DNA of 64,000 nt. Source: Sindora glabra. Taxonomy: Eukaryota > Streptophyta > Magnoliopsida > Fabales > Fabaceae. How positions within the stretch are numbered: position 1 is the stretch's first letter; every line of letters starts with the position of its first letter. Under the pieces are notes generated by a model that saw only the letters and a list, made by a program, of their open reading frames with translations, did not search any database and was not told the origin of the DNA. The stretch is from the NCBI GenBank assembly GCA_020226215.1, contig CM035236.1:9119001-9183000 (forward strand), written 5' to 3'. The translations under genes and the position numbers were made by a program. Below, piece by piece: positions 1 through 12,693 of the stretch.

Positions 1-899
1 CTTTATAAACTTAATTTTATCTTCCTAATTTTGGAAAATCATTTTGGTACTTTTGTAATGTGTATTATATGTCCGTCTTGCACAATTATAGTAGACTTGC
101 GTCCTTTTAGCTTTTCATTTCTTAGGATAAGAATTTCTTCTTGTTCTCGGTATATGTTTAACAAATGAATCATGACATTTATCTACTAGATGTACCTTAA
201 CTTTAATAATTTAATACACATCTTTAGAAAGGCCTAGACACGTGAGTACTTTTATTCTTTCAAGTTAGCATTTGTAGATTTTCCTAAGAAAATCATGGGG
301 AAGAGTAGGGAACTTGATTTTGAGTTTTATGAGGGTCTCCTTTATATTTTCTATGATCCTTATTTGAAAGTGAGTTTGATATGGATGGAAGTAAGGTTCC
401 TCTTCTGAGATAAGTTATGGGTGAATACATGAATACTTATAAGAAAATGATATTACTAGAAGCTGTTCATTCTGCTTTTAAAAAAATAATTTCGTGGCTT
501 ATTTCCAACTACTCATAATCATAGACTTCCATTTTTTTGACATTTTGAAACTTATAATCAATTGTTAATAAGCTTAAGTGATATAAATGACCTTTAATGA
601 TATTTATGTATGATGAAATGATAGATGCAAAAGGCCAAGGAACAAAAATAACAACCACATTCAATTAGGCAAGAATAAAACATAAGATAAGCCATTCAAA
701 TTTAATTTTTTAAAATGAAGGAGAGCCGCTGAGTTTAACCAATATATAACTTAATCATCATTTTTGGATAAACTTGCATGGTTTATAAAAAAGATTAGTT
801 ATAGAAGAGTTCCCTCATGTGTTTTATAAAGATTTTTCTTAGGTTTAGATATTTCTTCTTATAAGATAGACTTCTCTCAAATAAGTTAGTTCTAAGTTT

Positions 900-1640
900 A
901 TCCTAATTTGTGCTTAGTTTAGATTTTATAACACCTAATTGATGAAAAGTCCCTAAATTATCCTTACTATCTCCATCATAGGCTAGTAAGGCCCCAATCT
1001 TTACCTATGACATGTTACAGATGGAAAAGGATTCAATTTGAGTGAGAGTGTTTCACTAGCTTACACAGAGATTAGCAATCTCATGAAGGTATTGCTACTT
1101 TACCCTTTAACTAATCCTAAAAAGTAATCTGAATCTCCAGTAGGAGGCTTATGATATGTGCGTGAGATCCATAATGTACAATGTGTAAAAGGAAACACTA
1201 ACCATTTCAAAAATCTTCACATGACTAATTTACTATAAAATAAATAGAGATAATCATAGTGCAACAAACGAGATAAACACATATATAAAGAAAATATTAA
1301 ATTAACATAAACCAATAAAATTCAAAGTTAAGATAGAAAAAGAATAAACAAAATGGTCTAACTTCAATTTAATTCTCCAATGGAGTTGTCAAGCGTCGTG
1401 ACATGCCCTGTGGTAGAATTTATAATAGGTGAGTGGTTTTGTACCTCTTTAAAAACTTTGGCGAGTATGAATTAAAAAAAAGAGAGTTGTTACCGATCTT
1501 TTTTTATGGTGTGATTGAAACATAAAAAATGGTCTGCATTCCTAAAGTTCAGATTCAGGAGTTAGTTACATATAGGGAAGATATTAACATCTTACATCAT
1601 TTGTTCAAAGAACAGTTGCCTGTTTATTCTAATTTTATTT
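900..1640. mobile_element. Possible LTR-retrotransposon relic (LTR/leader region)
   Basis: No open reading frame is present. The stretch around 1380-1640 runs 'gagttgtcaagc...', then a phrase near 1560-1610 about a 'gagttagttacatataggg' block followed by repeated 'aaca/caaaga' words. This resembles, from memory, the leader-like segment common in plant Ty3-type elements (a 'gagtcgg-ttac-g-aggg-aaggtattagcacc' type string). It is strongly decayed and I could not find two matching LTRs or a primer-binding site. It could equally be another repeat family. Confidence 0.25.
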
Positions 1641-2569
1641 TTTGAATTGAATTATAATAGTCTTTCTTATAACATCTGTGTATTTTTCTGAAATGTAATT
1701 TTAATTTTAATTTTAATTAATATGTTGATTTACTTATCCAAATCTGCCTAATTTCATGTTAGGATTTGAAAAAAATAAAGTATCTCATTAATTTTAAATA
1801 CTATCATGATTGTATCTGCAATTAGAATACTTAACTTTCATATATTATAAGCATAAATTTATTATTTTTGAAAGATTTCCATTTTATCATTCTAAAAAAA
1901 ATTATTTTATTATTTTTGAAAAATTTTCATTTCATTATTTTTGAAAAAAAATTTAATGAAATGATTATAATATAACATTTAAGATAACGAGAAATAGTTT
2001 TAAGTTATTTTTATTTATTTAAAAAGTATCACATTAATGATTTTTAATTTAAATTATCAAATTTATCTAATTTTATGACTACATCTAAAATAAAAAAATT
2101 AAAATTAAAATTATAATATTATTCTATAATTTTAAAGCATCAAATTTATCTAACTTCATGGGTAAATCTAAATATAGAATTACTAAAAAAAATTGACATA
2201 ATTTTAATATTATTTTATAATTTTTAAAATATCAAATTTGTTCAATCTTATGACAAAATTTGAATTAAAAATTACTCAAAAAAATTAAAATTATATTTAT
2301 TGTACTTCCAATTAATTTCAATATTATTCTATCATCACAAAATTTAAATTATAAAAGTTTTATAAAATGCATGTATCAATAAAATGGTGTCAATAAAATT
2401 ATTTAAAATAGTGATAGTAAATTTATGTTAGCAAAAGTATATTTTTTTTGTGAATTTAATTGATATTAGAGAATATTTAAATCAAGAAAAGTCAAACTCA
2501 TAATATTATATTTGCAATTTAGAATAAAAATAAAACAAGTTAAAAAATATTAATAAAACAAAAAAGATT
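1641..2569. other. AT-rich intergenic sequence without genes
   Basis: Extremely AT-rich DNA with local near-duplicate phrases (for example 'atcaaatttatctaa...' near 2057, 2145 and 2232, about 85 bp apart), suggesting an old degenerate tandem duplication. No supported coding potential on either strand. Confidence 0.5.
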
Positions 2570-3170
2570 AGATAGGTGAGACGGTACCTTGGGTTAGGTC
2601 CGTCCCATCCTATCACTTTTTAATTTTTTTAAAATTCTCTTTTTATAATAATTTTTTAAAAAGAAATAAAGACAAAACCAAAAAAAATGTTAATTAAAAA
2701 GTTTACATGGGTGGGACAATACTTGTCATAATGCCGTCCCATCCATGTCTTATTTTTTTTAAAGAAAATTTCTCTTATATTCATAATATAATTTATTATA
2801 TATATATTTTATAAAAGTATAATGTAAATTATAAATATATATAAATTCAGCAAAGTGAAATAAATTAAAATGCTCTATATACAAAAATAATAAATGTAAG
2901 ATAAATTTCATGCGCATTAATATTGAGATTTTTTAATTTAATTGGTTCACCCAATTTAATTTTAAAATATCTCTCACATTAAAAATATTGAAATAACTTG
3001 AATTTTTAAATTATTTTAATTTATTTTATCACAAAATTGCATAAAATAATATCTTAACATTAAATATCAAATAAAATATTAAAAAATAAATAATTAATTA
3101 AAGAAACAAGGAATAGGCAAAAAAAAGTAAAAAAGGGAGGAATAGATATAGCAATGCCTTCCCATCTCAT
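2570..3170. repeat. Array of three spaced imperfect palindromes (GTCCCATCC type)
   Basis: Three short inverted repeats share one pattern. Unit 1 (about 2570-2615) pairs GATAGGTGAGACGG with CCGTCCCATCCTATC. Unit 2 (about 2705-2749) pairs CATGGGTGGGAC with GTCCCATCCATG. Unit 3 (about 3134-3166) is degenerate, pairing GGGAGG with CTTCCCATC. AT-rich DNA separates them, and a C/T-rich stretch at 3180-3450 follows. The layout resembles the palindrome array in front of the MULE at 59.6 kb, so this may be the promoter end of a dead relative. That link is an inference. Confidence 0.5.
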
Positions 3171-3179
3171 ATTATTATT

Positions 3180-4740
3180 ATTTTTTAAAACTCTTCTCTC
3201 TCTCTTTATTTTTTGCCTCCACTTTCTTCTTTTTTTTTTAATTTTTTTCCTCATTTGCAAGTTCAACTTGCTTCTTTTTCTTCTTCTTTTTGATTTTTAT
3301 GCCTCGTATCTTTCTAATTTATTTTTTTAAAAAAAATACCTTTTCTCCTTCTTCCTTTTCTTCTAAAATTCTTCGATTTTCCCTCCTTTTGTAAAATGTT
3401 TTTAATTCTTTTTTCTTTTCGGTTGCCTCTCTGTTTTGTAAATGAACTTGCCTTAACTTTTATAAATGAAACTTTAGTAATTTTATTTGTATTTAACTTA
3501 CATTTAATTTATATTTCACTTAAACATTGTTGGTAGGTTAAGAATTTAACAAAACCTTATTATTTTTCAACATTGACTATTAATGTATGAAATTTTCTTC
3601 TTTTAAACAATTCAAAATTGTTTATCTCATTGTTAGGATGGAAGTAGGCTAATTTGGTGGAGTTTATGATTGAGATGCAGCTAATAGGTACGAAGGAGGT
3701 GCAATGTAGAAGAGATAAAAAATATCAATAACTTCTCATTTACTATTGTTATCTTGTAAATTTTTTTAATTTTTAAAAATTTTAATGTATTTTATTTTTT
3801 TAATATTTATTTTATTTATTTTTTTGGAATAAAATTAGGTGTCAACTGTCATATACACCAAATTTGCAGTCAATTAATGGATTTGAAGTCACTTAGTAAA
3901 TATGTTAGCCGATTAGTCAATAGAATTGGGGAAAGAAGACAGTGTGATCTCTAAACAACCTTTTTTTTTTGAATAAAACGTATTCGATTTCTACATACTT
4001 GGTCTTCATGTAAAATCGCTTTGGATGCATGTGCAAAGCCAATCATTATCACAATTAGGTGGATTTCTAGTACTTTCAAAACTCAAATGTGTAAGTCATA
4101 AAATTTGTTTATTTATAAAAATTATTAAATTAAAATTATTTAATCAAATATATTAAAAATAAATAATTATTATAATGAAAATAATTTTTAAATTTATTAT
4201 ATTATTCTAAATTTTAAAATTCTCAAAATATCAAGCACCCCACAAATAAGCTTCGTAACCCGGTTTCCCAGGTAAAGTTATAACAAGATAATTAGCCTCT
4301 GTACCCGTGCTCGCAACAACTTGCTTTTCACTTCTTCATGGGACCATATTTCTAATTATAACAAGGACGCAAACATCATGACGTGGAGCATTTGCCACCT
4401 CGTTATTCTCTCCAATCAGAATTCGTGTATCTAACAATTTTCGTACCTCGTTTTTCTTTGTTAATCGAGAATTAACTGTCTACTAAATTGCTCCCTCAAT
4501 GAACATAAACCAATCATAAATTGTAGGAGACCCTAAAAAAACCTAGTTATTTTTAATGAAATTTTTTATAAAAAAAATTAATGAAAGTTCGTTGATGTAT
4601 AATTTAAAATTTTGAGAGATTTGCTTTTTTAATTTTTCCTAATTTGAGCCAACTGCCTAGCTTACCTCTTGATAAGTACCCATACGTGTATTATATCACT
4701 TGACCCTCAGTTCTCACTTTTTCTGTTTTCCAGGGGTGAA
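3180..4740. other. Intergenic; C/T-rich leader-like stretch then AT-rich DNA
   Basis: 3180-3450 is rich in CT and TTC runs, like a transposon leader or 5' UTR, but no credible coding frame follows it. A 68-residue minus-strand frame at 3060-3266 is low-complexity (Lys/Arg/Asn rich) and is not considered a gene. The remainder to 4740 shows no gene. Confidence 0.4.
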
Positions 4741-6532
4741 AACAGTTACAAAGAAAGAAAGGCACTTATCACGATTGCAATGGATGAAATTCGATATTTT
4801 AACCTGCATAACATAAACAAAACATATTATATATCTTAGTGCTGTAACAAAACATAAACTATGTGCCAATCACAGATTCGATGTGCTCTGGTTAGAGGCC
4901 TTGCTCAACTGGCTCCCCCAAAGGCGCTGAAACATAAATTTCTGTAAAACTTTCGGTTTTTAACATAAGTGACTACATAAAATGCCAAGTTAAAAGCATG
5001 GCTTTTGCAAGCTTTTTAGTTGCCCATTGTTGTAGATGCCCACTTGAAATTACTGGTTCTAACCTTTTGGAACCCCACAAAATCCTCCCTGCGAACAAAC
5101 TACTCAAATTATCATTAATTTCACAATTTTAAATGTGAGTTGTACATATCTCAAAGGAAGCCCGGCTGGGCTGACAACATAATTGAGTTAGACTGCAGTG
5201 CCATGGTTGGTGAATAAAATGAGAAAGCATGGCGTCTGCATTATTATGTATACAAACAGAGGATAGAGATTCGAATGCCCAGCAATCTCCTCTTTTCAAC
5301 TCTTGTTAAGAACTTTTTTCTACCATCGATTGGGAAGAATATTTCTTTGATCGTGATTCACGAGTTGCCTAATGCTTTTTGGGATTTATACCCTTTGCTG
5401 CTCATTTACATATTCTCTTACTTCTGCTATCTTTTTTTGTTTGGCGTAGTGTAAATCTATACCAAATCATAAATTTTGCTATTGGATCGTACATATATAT
5501 GATTTGCTAGCACCAATTGCTACCGTTCTTTTTCTTTTTTTATTTTAATTACTCGATAAAGTTAATTTCAACGACCCTATTTTTGGACTTTTATACCCTT
5601 GACTTTTTTATTTTACATTTTTTCGCTGAACCTACCTTGTGGAACTTACTAGACACGCCGTCCAAACTAGACATACAGATAACAAAGACTTAATTTAGCT
5701 TGAGATCTCAGTTTACAACATTACTATCTCTCCCTCGATCTATATATATATATAGATTCCATTTGTAGTTGCAGATTATTAATTAGTGAACAACAAAAAA
5801 GCTGCAAAGTATAATAACTGATTCCAACTAAACTATAAAAAATAATTATATTTTCAAGTTACGCGTATAATGTAAGTGATTATGATCAAAAACAAATTGA
5901 ATGATTAATTATGACACGTACTTTTTAGCATGTTATTTATAAAGACTGTAAGACTCGGATGTTTACTTAAAGTAAACCCCACGATCACGATAACGCGTTG
6001 ATTCCTAATAATTTTCTCCAAAGAGTAGGCGTCTCCAACATGCCGTGGACGTCTATCTTTGACAACGATTCCTTTGATTTTATTTGTTCTTTCACACTTC
6101 TTTTTGTCTTGATATTAAGACGTAAAAATGCTAAGTTATTTACAAATAATTTGAAGTTGATTTAGGATTGACTTTAAATAAAACAATCTTAATCAAAGTG
6201 AATTTGAGTTTTATATTAATTAATTTGAATTGCTCCAGAATATTTTTATATTATATATAACAATATTTTATATAAAATATATAGTTGTTGAGATTAAATG
6301 AAAAAGCATGATATCTCAATTGAAGTAATTAACTTTTTGTCATTTATTTCTTTCTAAATCAACCAGACAAAAAATATGAAAGTAAGTTACTTTCTTGGCT
6401 GTTAACCACTCTATCGCTACATATACCTAAGAGCTGTAGCAAAACAACATATCTAAGTATCAACCAAAACTTTCTTCATTTTCCCACTATAGCTAGCTAT
6501 ATAGCCTTTGCTTAAATCCTGTTCAAGCAACC
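4741..6532 (+). promoter_or_regulatory. Upstream region of the lipase gene
   Basis: About 1.8 kb without coding sequence before the lipase start. It holds a (TA)n tract at about 5743-5754 and several TATA-like strings (for example 'tatatagcc' near 6500). I could not choose a single promoter. The start codon at 6533 is in an 'aaccATGG' context, good for plants. Confidence 0.3.
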
Positions 6533-9500
6533 ATGGATTCGAGTTGCAATAAAAGCTTTGCCAGCAGTTATATGCTACTGGAACCCGAAAAAGTGGGTTT
6601 CTTTGATCTGTTCAAAATCTTATTTTCTCCAAACTTAGAGAATAGGAAGTTTGTGGACTGCCCTGAAAGCACTGTGGAGGAAAGCTTCCGCCACAGATGG
6701 TTGATATTTCTATCTGTCGGAGCACAGAGGTTTCTGCAGTTCGTGGCAGAGCCGCTGGCGTTTTTAGGCTCTATCATCGAGCAGTGGTTGAACTTGGTTT
6801 CGGCAAACGGCACTGTTTTGAGGCTCATATCTAACCTTTTCAAGGGTCAGTAAGTTTCCTCCTCTTATATATGTCTATATTTTATATTTATATATTTATT
6901 ATGCTCAATTATGGTTTGAATTGCGATTTTCCCTTCGCAATATTACTTGCACATAATATGTTTATACTTACTTTTTATAACTGCAGTTTTCCTCTAATTA
7001 ATTATAATCGGAGCTTTTTTGTATTTTCCTTAAATATTAAGAAAGTCGATGTCATTCAGTAAAGTAAAACGAATGATATTCTTCAAAGAAACAACTTGAA
7101 GAGATGAAGAAATCTTAGATGTAATCATAATAAAAGTTCCATATGTTTCGAGAATTAAATCAAAAATTAAGTTTCAAAAATTTTATATTTATTAAATTAT
7201 TTTTTATAAATTTATTCAATTGTTCTATATTTAATCAATAATATTATATATGTTAAAAATGAGATATAAAATTAGGTATCAACCGTAAATTAAAAATTAT
7301 CATTAAATATAGAATAATAAAATAAATTTATAAAGTTCAATTCAGTAAACATAAAAATTAAATTTTAAATTTTATTTTTGATACGTATGATATTTTTAAT
7401 ATTCAATTATAGGCTTTAATTTATATTTAAAATTTAATTTTGGATTCCATTTCAATTGCACATGACTTTGCCACATATACAAATAAACTTGCAGAGTTAG
7501 CAGACGCGCAAAAGAAGTGAAAATTTTCTGGTTTTTGATAATAAGCACTTCTTCTTTTATAAAATCACCGGGTGCATATTGTTCCCATATAAAAATGGAT
7601 TTTGGCTTGTGTACTCTTTTTACGAAAAAGAGTAATAATTCTAAATTTGTTAATGTAAATACACTTTCATTAAATATTGGGTTGCTTATAAATTAAACAT
7701 CAAGTTATAATTAATAGGGAGAAAAATGTAATCCAACGAATGAAGAATATTAAGATAGCACTAGTTGGAGGGAAAAGGCCATGTAGTGGAAAGAATTGAC
7801 AGAATTGACTGAAGGGATAAATACACGCAACATCAACGCGGGTTGTTGACAGCAGGCAACTTCTGGGAATCCGAATTATATGCTTGTTGATTTAAGGATA
7901 CCCTAACAAAACAACAATACTGACTGGGACCCACACAAAGAAAATGAAAATCTGATACGGTGTTTGGATTATCGAGTTCCATCTTTTTGTCCTGATTAAT
8001 CGTAGTATTTATGTATCTGTTTTTATTTTTTTCCCTACATTAATGTAGTAGATTTTATTATCTATACGTTTTTAAATACAAAAAAAGAATTGTACTATAT
8101 CTAAATTTAAGGATACATGACACAATTAAAACAAGAATTTCTCCGATAATAACATTACCAAATGCTAGGGAGGTTTCGTCAACGTGTTTATTAGTTTGCT
8201 TTTGTGTGAGTGAACCGATGTTAATTACTTGAATTATACATCACCAAATGCATGAATATTTAACAAAATAAACAGGAAAGTTGGTGATGCATGACAAAAC
8301 ATCACCAGAATTTCTGTCATTTATCGGAAACCTGGACAAGCGAGTGGAGTTGGATGTTAGGATAAAGAGTAATGACAGCAGATACCTTGCTGCACTTGCT
8401 ATGATGGCTTCTAAAGTGTCCTACGAGAATAAAGCTCACATTCGATCTACTGTCGAAGATCATTGGAAGGTAAAAAAATTAGAATTTCCCTTTTACTTTT
8501 GGCCCTTTTATCGTTTTATTTATTTTCATATCTGATCCGCTGCTAATTTAGCTTTGAAATCTTTGTTTTCTTGTATAGATGCATTTCATTGTGTTTGACG
8601 ACTACTGGAACGGTAAGAACTTTAATTAGTGAACTTGGTGTTTCACATAAATTAAGTCATTTTTGCTAATTCCTAATCCCCCTCCAAAGAAAAAATTATA
8701 CTAATACTGTAAGTTTGTTCATTATTGTGATGTTAATAATATTTTATATTATATTTTGATAAAGCAAATGTTCTACTCTACGTAAGATGTTTAAATTAAA
8801 AATGTCATGTATATTAAAAATGAGATATTAAGTTTTAAATTTTTTATATCTATCAAATTAAATTTTATAAATTTACTTTATCATATTATATTTAATGATG
8901 ATTTTTTATTTGTGCTCGTAATTCAATTTTAAATCCTATTTTTAATGCGTATAATATTACTATGATTAAAATGAATGTTAAATTAAATATGTAGTTTTCT
9001 GACTTCTTACATTAGATAACAATATCAAGTTTTAGTAAGTAGAAGGATGGAGAAAGGCAGCAATCAAAAGTAATTCTCTAAAGATATTGAAAGTTTTCTT
9101 TAATGTATACAATTAAACCTTGATTTTCCCAAAAAAAAAAAATTATATATGCCCTTAGACAAATTTTTACTGTGGACTTTTATTTGAAAAACATGCTTTG
9201 TATAAATGAGACTCGCAAATAAGTTGCAACTTGCAGGTCCCTAAAATATAATGTGTCTATGTTCGTGTGCAAATCATAAGCTGTTGCTTGAGATTATAAT
9301 TAACTCCATGTTTGGTAGATTATCAAGGAAAGGCCACAACGCAGGCCTTCATTCTTCAAGACAAAAACAACAAAGACCATGATACTTACGTTGTGGCCTT
9401 CAGAGGAACCGAACCCTTTGATGCAGATGCATGGTGCTCGGACTTTGACCTCTCATGGTACGAGCTTCCTCGCATGGGAAAGATTCATGGTGGTTTCATG

Positions 9501-10520
9501 AAAGCATTAGGATTACAGAAGAACTTTGGTTGGCCCAAGAATCCCGAAAGAGATTACAGTCATCAAGCCTTAGCCTATTATGCTATTAGGGATATATTAA
9601 GAAACCGTTTGGCTAGAAATCCAAAAGCAAAGTTTATATTGACCGGCCATAGCTTGGGTGGAGCGCTTGCAATTCTGTTTCCTGCAATATTGTTTTTACA
9701 TGATGAAAAGAAGTTGCGGGAGAGATTGGAGGGGATTTACACTTTCGGGCAACCAAGAGTTGGAGATCAAACGTTTGCTAAGTACATGGAACAAAATTTG
9801 AAAGACAATGGGATCAAGTATTATAGATTTGTTTATTGTAATGATATGGTTCCTAGGTTACCCTATGATGACAAGGACTTAATGTTCAAGCACTTTGGCA
9901 CGTGTATATACTATAACAGGCGCTATGATGCCGAGGTACGTAAATGGCAAAATATATATGAAAATAAATATTTAGTTTTTCAGTAGCAGCAACGTTATAT
10001 ATATTAAAAATATGATCTGAAATTAAATTTTAAATATAAATTAAAGGTTGTCATTAAATATATGATAATAGAATAAATTTATAAAATTTAATTTAATGAA
10101 TATAAGAATTTTAAAACTCAATTCTAAATATTATTTTTGGTATATGTAACATTTTTATTGCAGTAATTAGCACTCATGTTATTAAGATTTTGAAAATTAT
10201 AAAAGTCCGATTTTCTATTTCTATCAAGAATTAAATAGTTTTAGTTAATTACAAAAATGCAGATAGTTGAAGAAGAGCCGAACAAGAATTACTTCTCCCC
10301 ATGGGCAGCAATACCAATGATGGGGAATGCATTGTTGGAGCTAATAAGAAGCTTCACAATTGTGACGAAATATGGAGAAGAGTACAAAGAAGGAACACTA
10401 CTGAGAATATTCAGAATTATTGGTTTGGTAATACCAGGAATGCCTGCTCATTGTCCCCAAGATTATAATAATTCCACTCGCTTGGGATCATCCCCAACTG
10501 CTCTTCAAACCCACTCTTAA
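6533..10520 (+). CDS. Class 3 triacylglycerol lipase, OBL1/TLL1-like (5 exons)
   Basis: Predicted to hydrolyse triacylglycerol and related lipids; OBL-type relatives act at lipid droplets (family knowledge). Exons: 6533-6845, 8276-8469, 8579-8612, 9319-9935, 10263-10520. All junctions are GT-AG and keep frame, giving 471 aa. Visible landmarks: hydrophobic stretch at about residues 55-100 (possible membrane or droplet anchoring); AFRGTEPFDADAW at 207-219 (oxyanion side); nucleophile elbow GHSLGG at 290-295 with Ser292; NDMVPR with Asp356; PAHCPQDY with likely catalytic His449. Length is close to plant OBL/TLL1 proteins (about 470-520 aa). The first donor is GTCAGT at 6846; the nearby GTAAGT at 6850 would break the frame. 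Introns 1, 3 and 4 carry copies of one MITE-like repeat. No truncation seen. The exact paralogue cannot be assigned from sequence alone. Confidence 0.93.
7140..7400 (+). mobile_element. MITE-like repeat in lipase intron 1 (one full, one partial copy)
   Basis: About 7250-7400 carries a full copy in forward orientation. Its core reads 'ataaatttataaa' preceded by 'cattaaatatagaataat', with ends resembling 'tgttaaaaatgagat' and the inverted 'tatttttgatac'. A partial reverse copy precedes it at about 7150-7250. The same unit recurs at 8800, 9990, 28105, 45315 and 55520. Confidence 0.5.
8795..8956 (-). mobile_element. MITE-like repeat in lipase intron 3
   Basis: Reverse-oriented copy of the repeat described in intron 1: 'tattaaaaatgagatatta' at one end, 'ctatttttaatgcgtataa' at the other, with the shared core 'attttataaatttact...atatttaatgatg'. 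About 160 bp, AT-rich, no coding capacity. Confidence 0.5.
9990..10158 (+). mobile_element. MITE-like repeat in lipase intron 4
   Basis: Forward copy: starts 'gttatatatattaaaaata', ends 'tatttttggtatatgtaac', which are inverted versions of each other. The core 'cattaaatatatgataata' then 'gaataaatttataaaattt' matches the intron 1 copy. About 165 bp, wholly intronic. Confidence 0.55.
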
Positions 10521-11737
10521 TTCTTTATTGTGTGGTATAGGGCTTTTCATTTGTTTCTCCTCTTTCACCAAAATTTTGAATAAAATAAATTGTGGGAGAT
10601 GTAAGATAATTTATGGATAGAATAAACATGAAAAAGTTGTTGTGAGAACATAAATACTTGTGTTTTCCGTTTGCGTTGTATATATACTTGAAAGCTTGAT
10701 GATTAGTGACTGAAGCGCTGCTAAAAAATGAAAATTCGCAGGTATCTTTTAATTATCATTTAAATAACTCATTTTTTAATGTGTTTAATGTCGTAGATTC
10801 TATGTGATTCTTGATTTTGATTCTAAGTTTCCAATGAGAGTTCGGAGTCCCAGAATGACTTGAAACACACATTTGTTAATGTCATGTTCTATCTGTTGGA
10901 TGTGGTATTGATGTTAATCCACCATGTATGCTTAGAATATCCAAATCCGTGTGAATTCTGCATCAGATCTGCTGGTGCCAAATTAACTCTCTAAACCAAG
11001 CAAATATTATTTATTTAGGTTCGTGCTCTAGGTTGGATTTCACGGCAATATAAAAGGGTAGGGGATGGAAGAGTGAGAATATTTCACTGCTCAAATTAAA
11101 CAACTAACTTTGCGTATAAGCATCACCCTTTTTCTTTTCCTTTTTCCTCCTTTTCTTGATGTCCGCAAAATTTTCACCTAATTTTTTCCAGTTCATTTTG
11201 CATTTCAAGAGAATTAGATAAGTACTAGCGCAAAGCCTATGCCATGGATATAAAAAAAAGGAGCATGGTATTTCTTGAAAGAATTATGAAGTAAAAGATA
11301 TTTATGTAATATATTATAATATATAAAAAATAAAGAGTGATTTGATGAATGAAAAAAATCATTCAGGAATTAAATTTATATGTATTATCTCATTTATAAT
11401 GATTCATCGTTTTTGCAAAGCGGAAGAAAAATAACTTGGCAGATATAAACACTAAGCAGCAAACAGTAACAATCTCAACAAATCAATGAACAATCAATAC
11501 TATCAAACAAATCTCTTATCAATGGTTTATATTTTAATTTGTCAATTTGATCTATGTTTTAATTTGAATTTACATTTGTTTCACTTTGATTATTGAAAGT
11601 TTGTAGGTCATATACAAATGGAAGCTTGAGCTCACATGTAATATGATAAAAAATTTCACTCACAAGGCCGCGACAAAACTATAAGAGCATGATGGGTTGA
11701 ATAAGGAAGGGCTTAACAAAAAAATCTAAGTGGATTC
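10521..11737. other. Lipase 3' flank and intergenic DNA
   Basis: The first 150 bp after the stop are likely 3' UTR (several AATAAA-like signals, for example 'aataaaataaa' near 10578). The rest has no gene. 11400-11737 is of moderate complexity and is the left flank of the CACTA element; it may belong to an older element interrupted by that insertion. Confidence 0.4.
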
Positions 11738-12642
11738 CACTACAAAAAATTAGGTTTTTAATAATGACAATTGTCATCAGCGTAGACATTTTAGTTGTTA
11801 ATGAATATAAAAGCCATCGAAAAAAAAGTTGTTAGCAAAAAGTGGTCAGTGTTAAAACTTACACTAACAACAAAGTTGTTATTATTAAAAATTAGAATTT
11901 AATTGTCATTGAAAAATTTTTAAAATTAATTTTTTTTTGAATTTTACTTTATAATGACGACAATGTGACTATTGTAGGTTTATATTAAAAAATATAAAAA
12001 TTAAAATTTTACTTTTAATGATAACATTATTGTTGCTAAAATGATTTTCAAAATTTAAATATTTTTTAATTTCAGATTGCATTGTCGTTGTGGGTTTGAA
12101 ATAAAAGTATAAAAATTAAAATTTTACATTTACCAACAACAATGTCATTGCTGAAAGTTTAGTAAATTTAAATTTAAGGTTATAATTTATATATATATAT
12201 AGCGATAACTTTGTTATTATTGAAAATTTTCATAATTAAATTAAAAGTTTAATAAATTTGAATAAAAATTTTGAATTATTAAAATAAATTATATTAAGTT
12301 AAAAATGTAATTAAATTAATATATTATATTTAATAGCATAAATATTAATATTTTTATTTCAATTAAATTAAATTAATTTAGCAAGAAATTTAACTAAAAT
12401 AATTTAATTTAGTATTTTTAATTTGATTCTACCTAATTTAAACATTAAAAATAAAAAATACCAACTATATTAGTAATTAAGAAATAAACATGATCTATAT
12501 GAGAAAAATGAATACTCATAATATTTAAGATTATAAATGTCTATGTATATAAATAAAAATATTGTATATACATGATAAAAACCTAAAGGGAGGAGAGGTC
12601 AAGATTTAGGTATCCAAGTATATTATCGTCTATCCTAGGGCT

Positions 12643-12680
<38 letters not shown>

Positions 12681-12693
12681 TATGATGATGATG
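12643..12693. repeat. (ATC)n microsatellite with inverted (ATG)n tail
   Basis: About twelve ATC/CAT triplets are followed directly by four ATG triplets, so the tract can fold on itself. It lies inside the CACTA element. No coding role seen. Confidence 0.85.

Noticed and set aside
3060..3266. 68-codon Lys/Arg-rich frame
   Set aside because: Low-complexity translation of a CT-rich/poly-T stretch.
12643..12693. ATC/ATG tract considered as a hairpin RNA gene
   Set aside because: It is a simple microsatellite inside the CACTA element with no miRNA-like stem.
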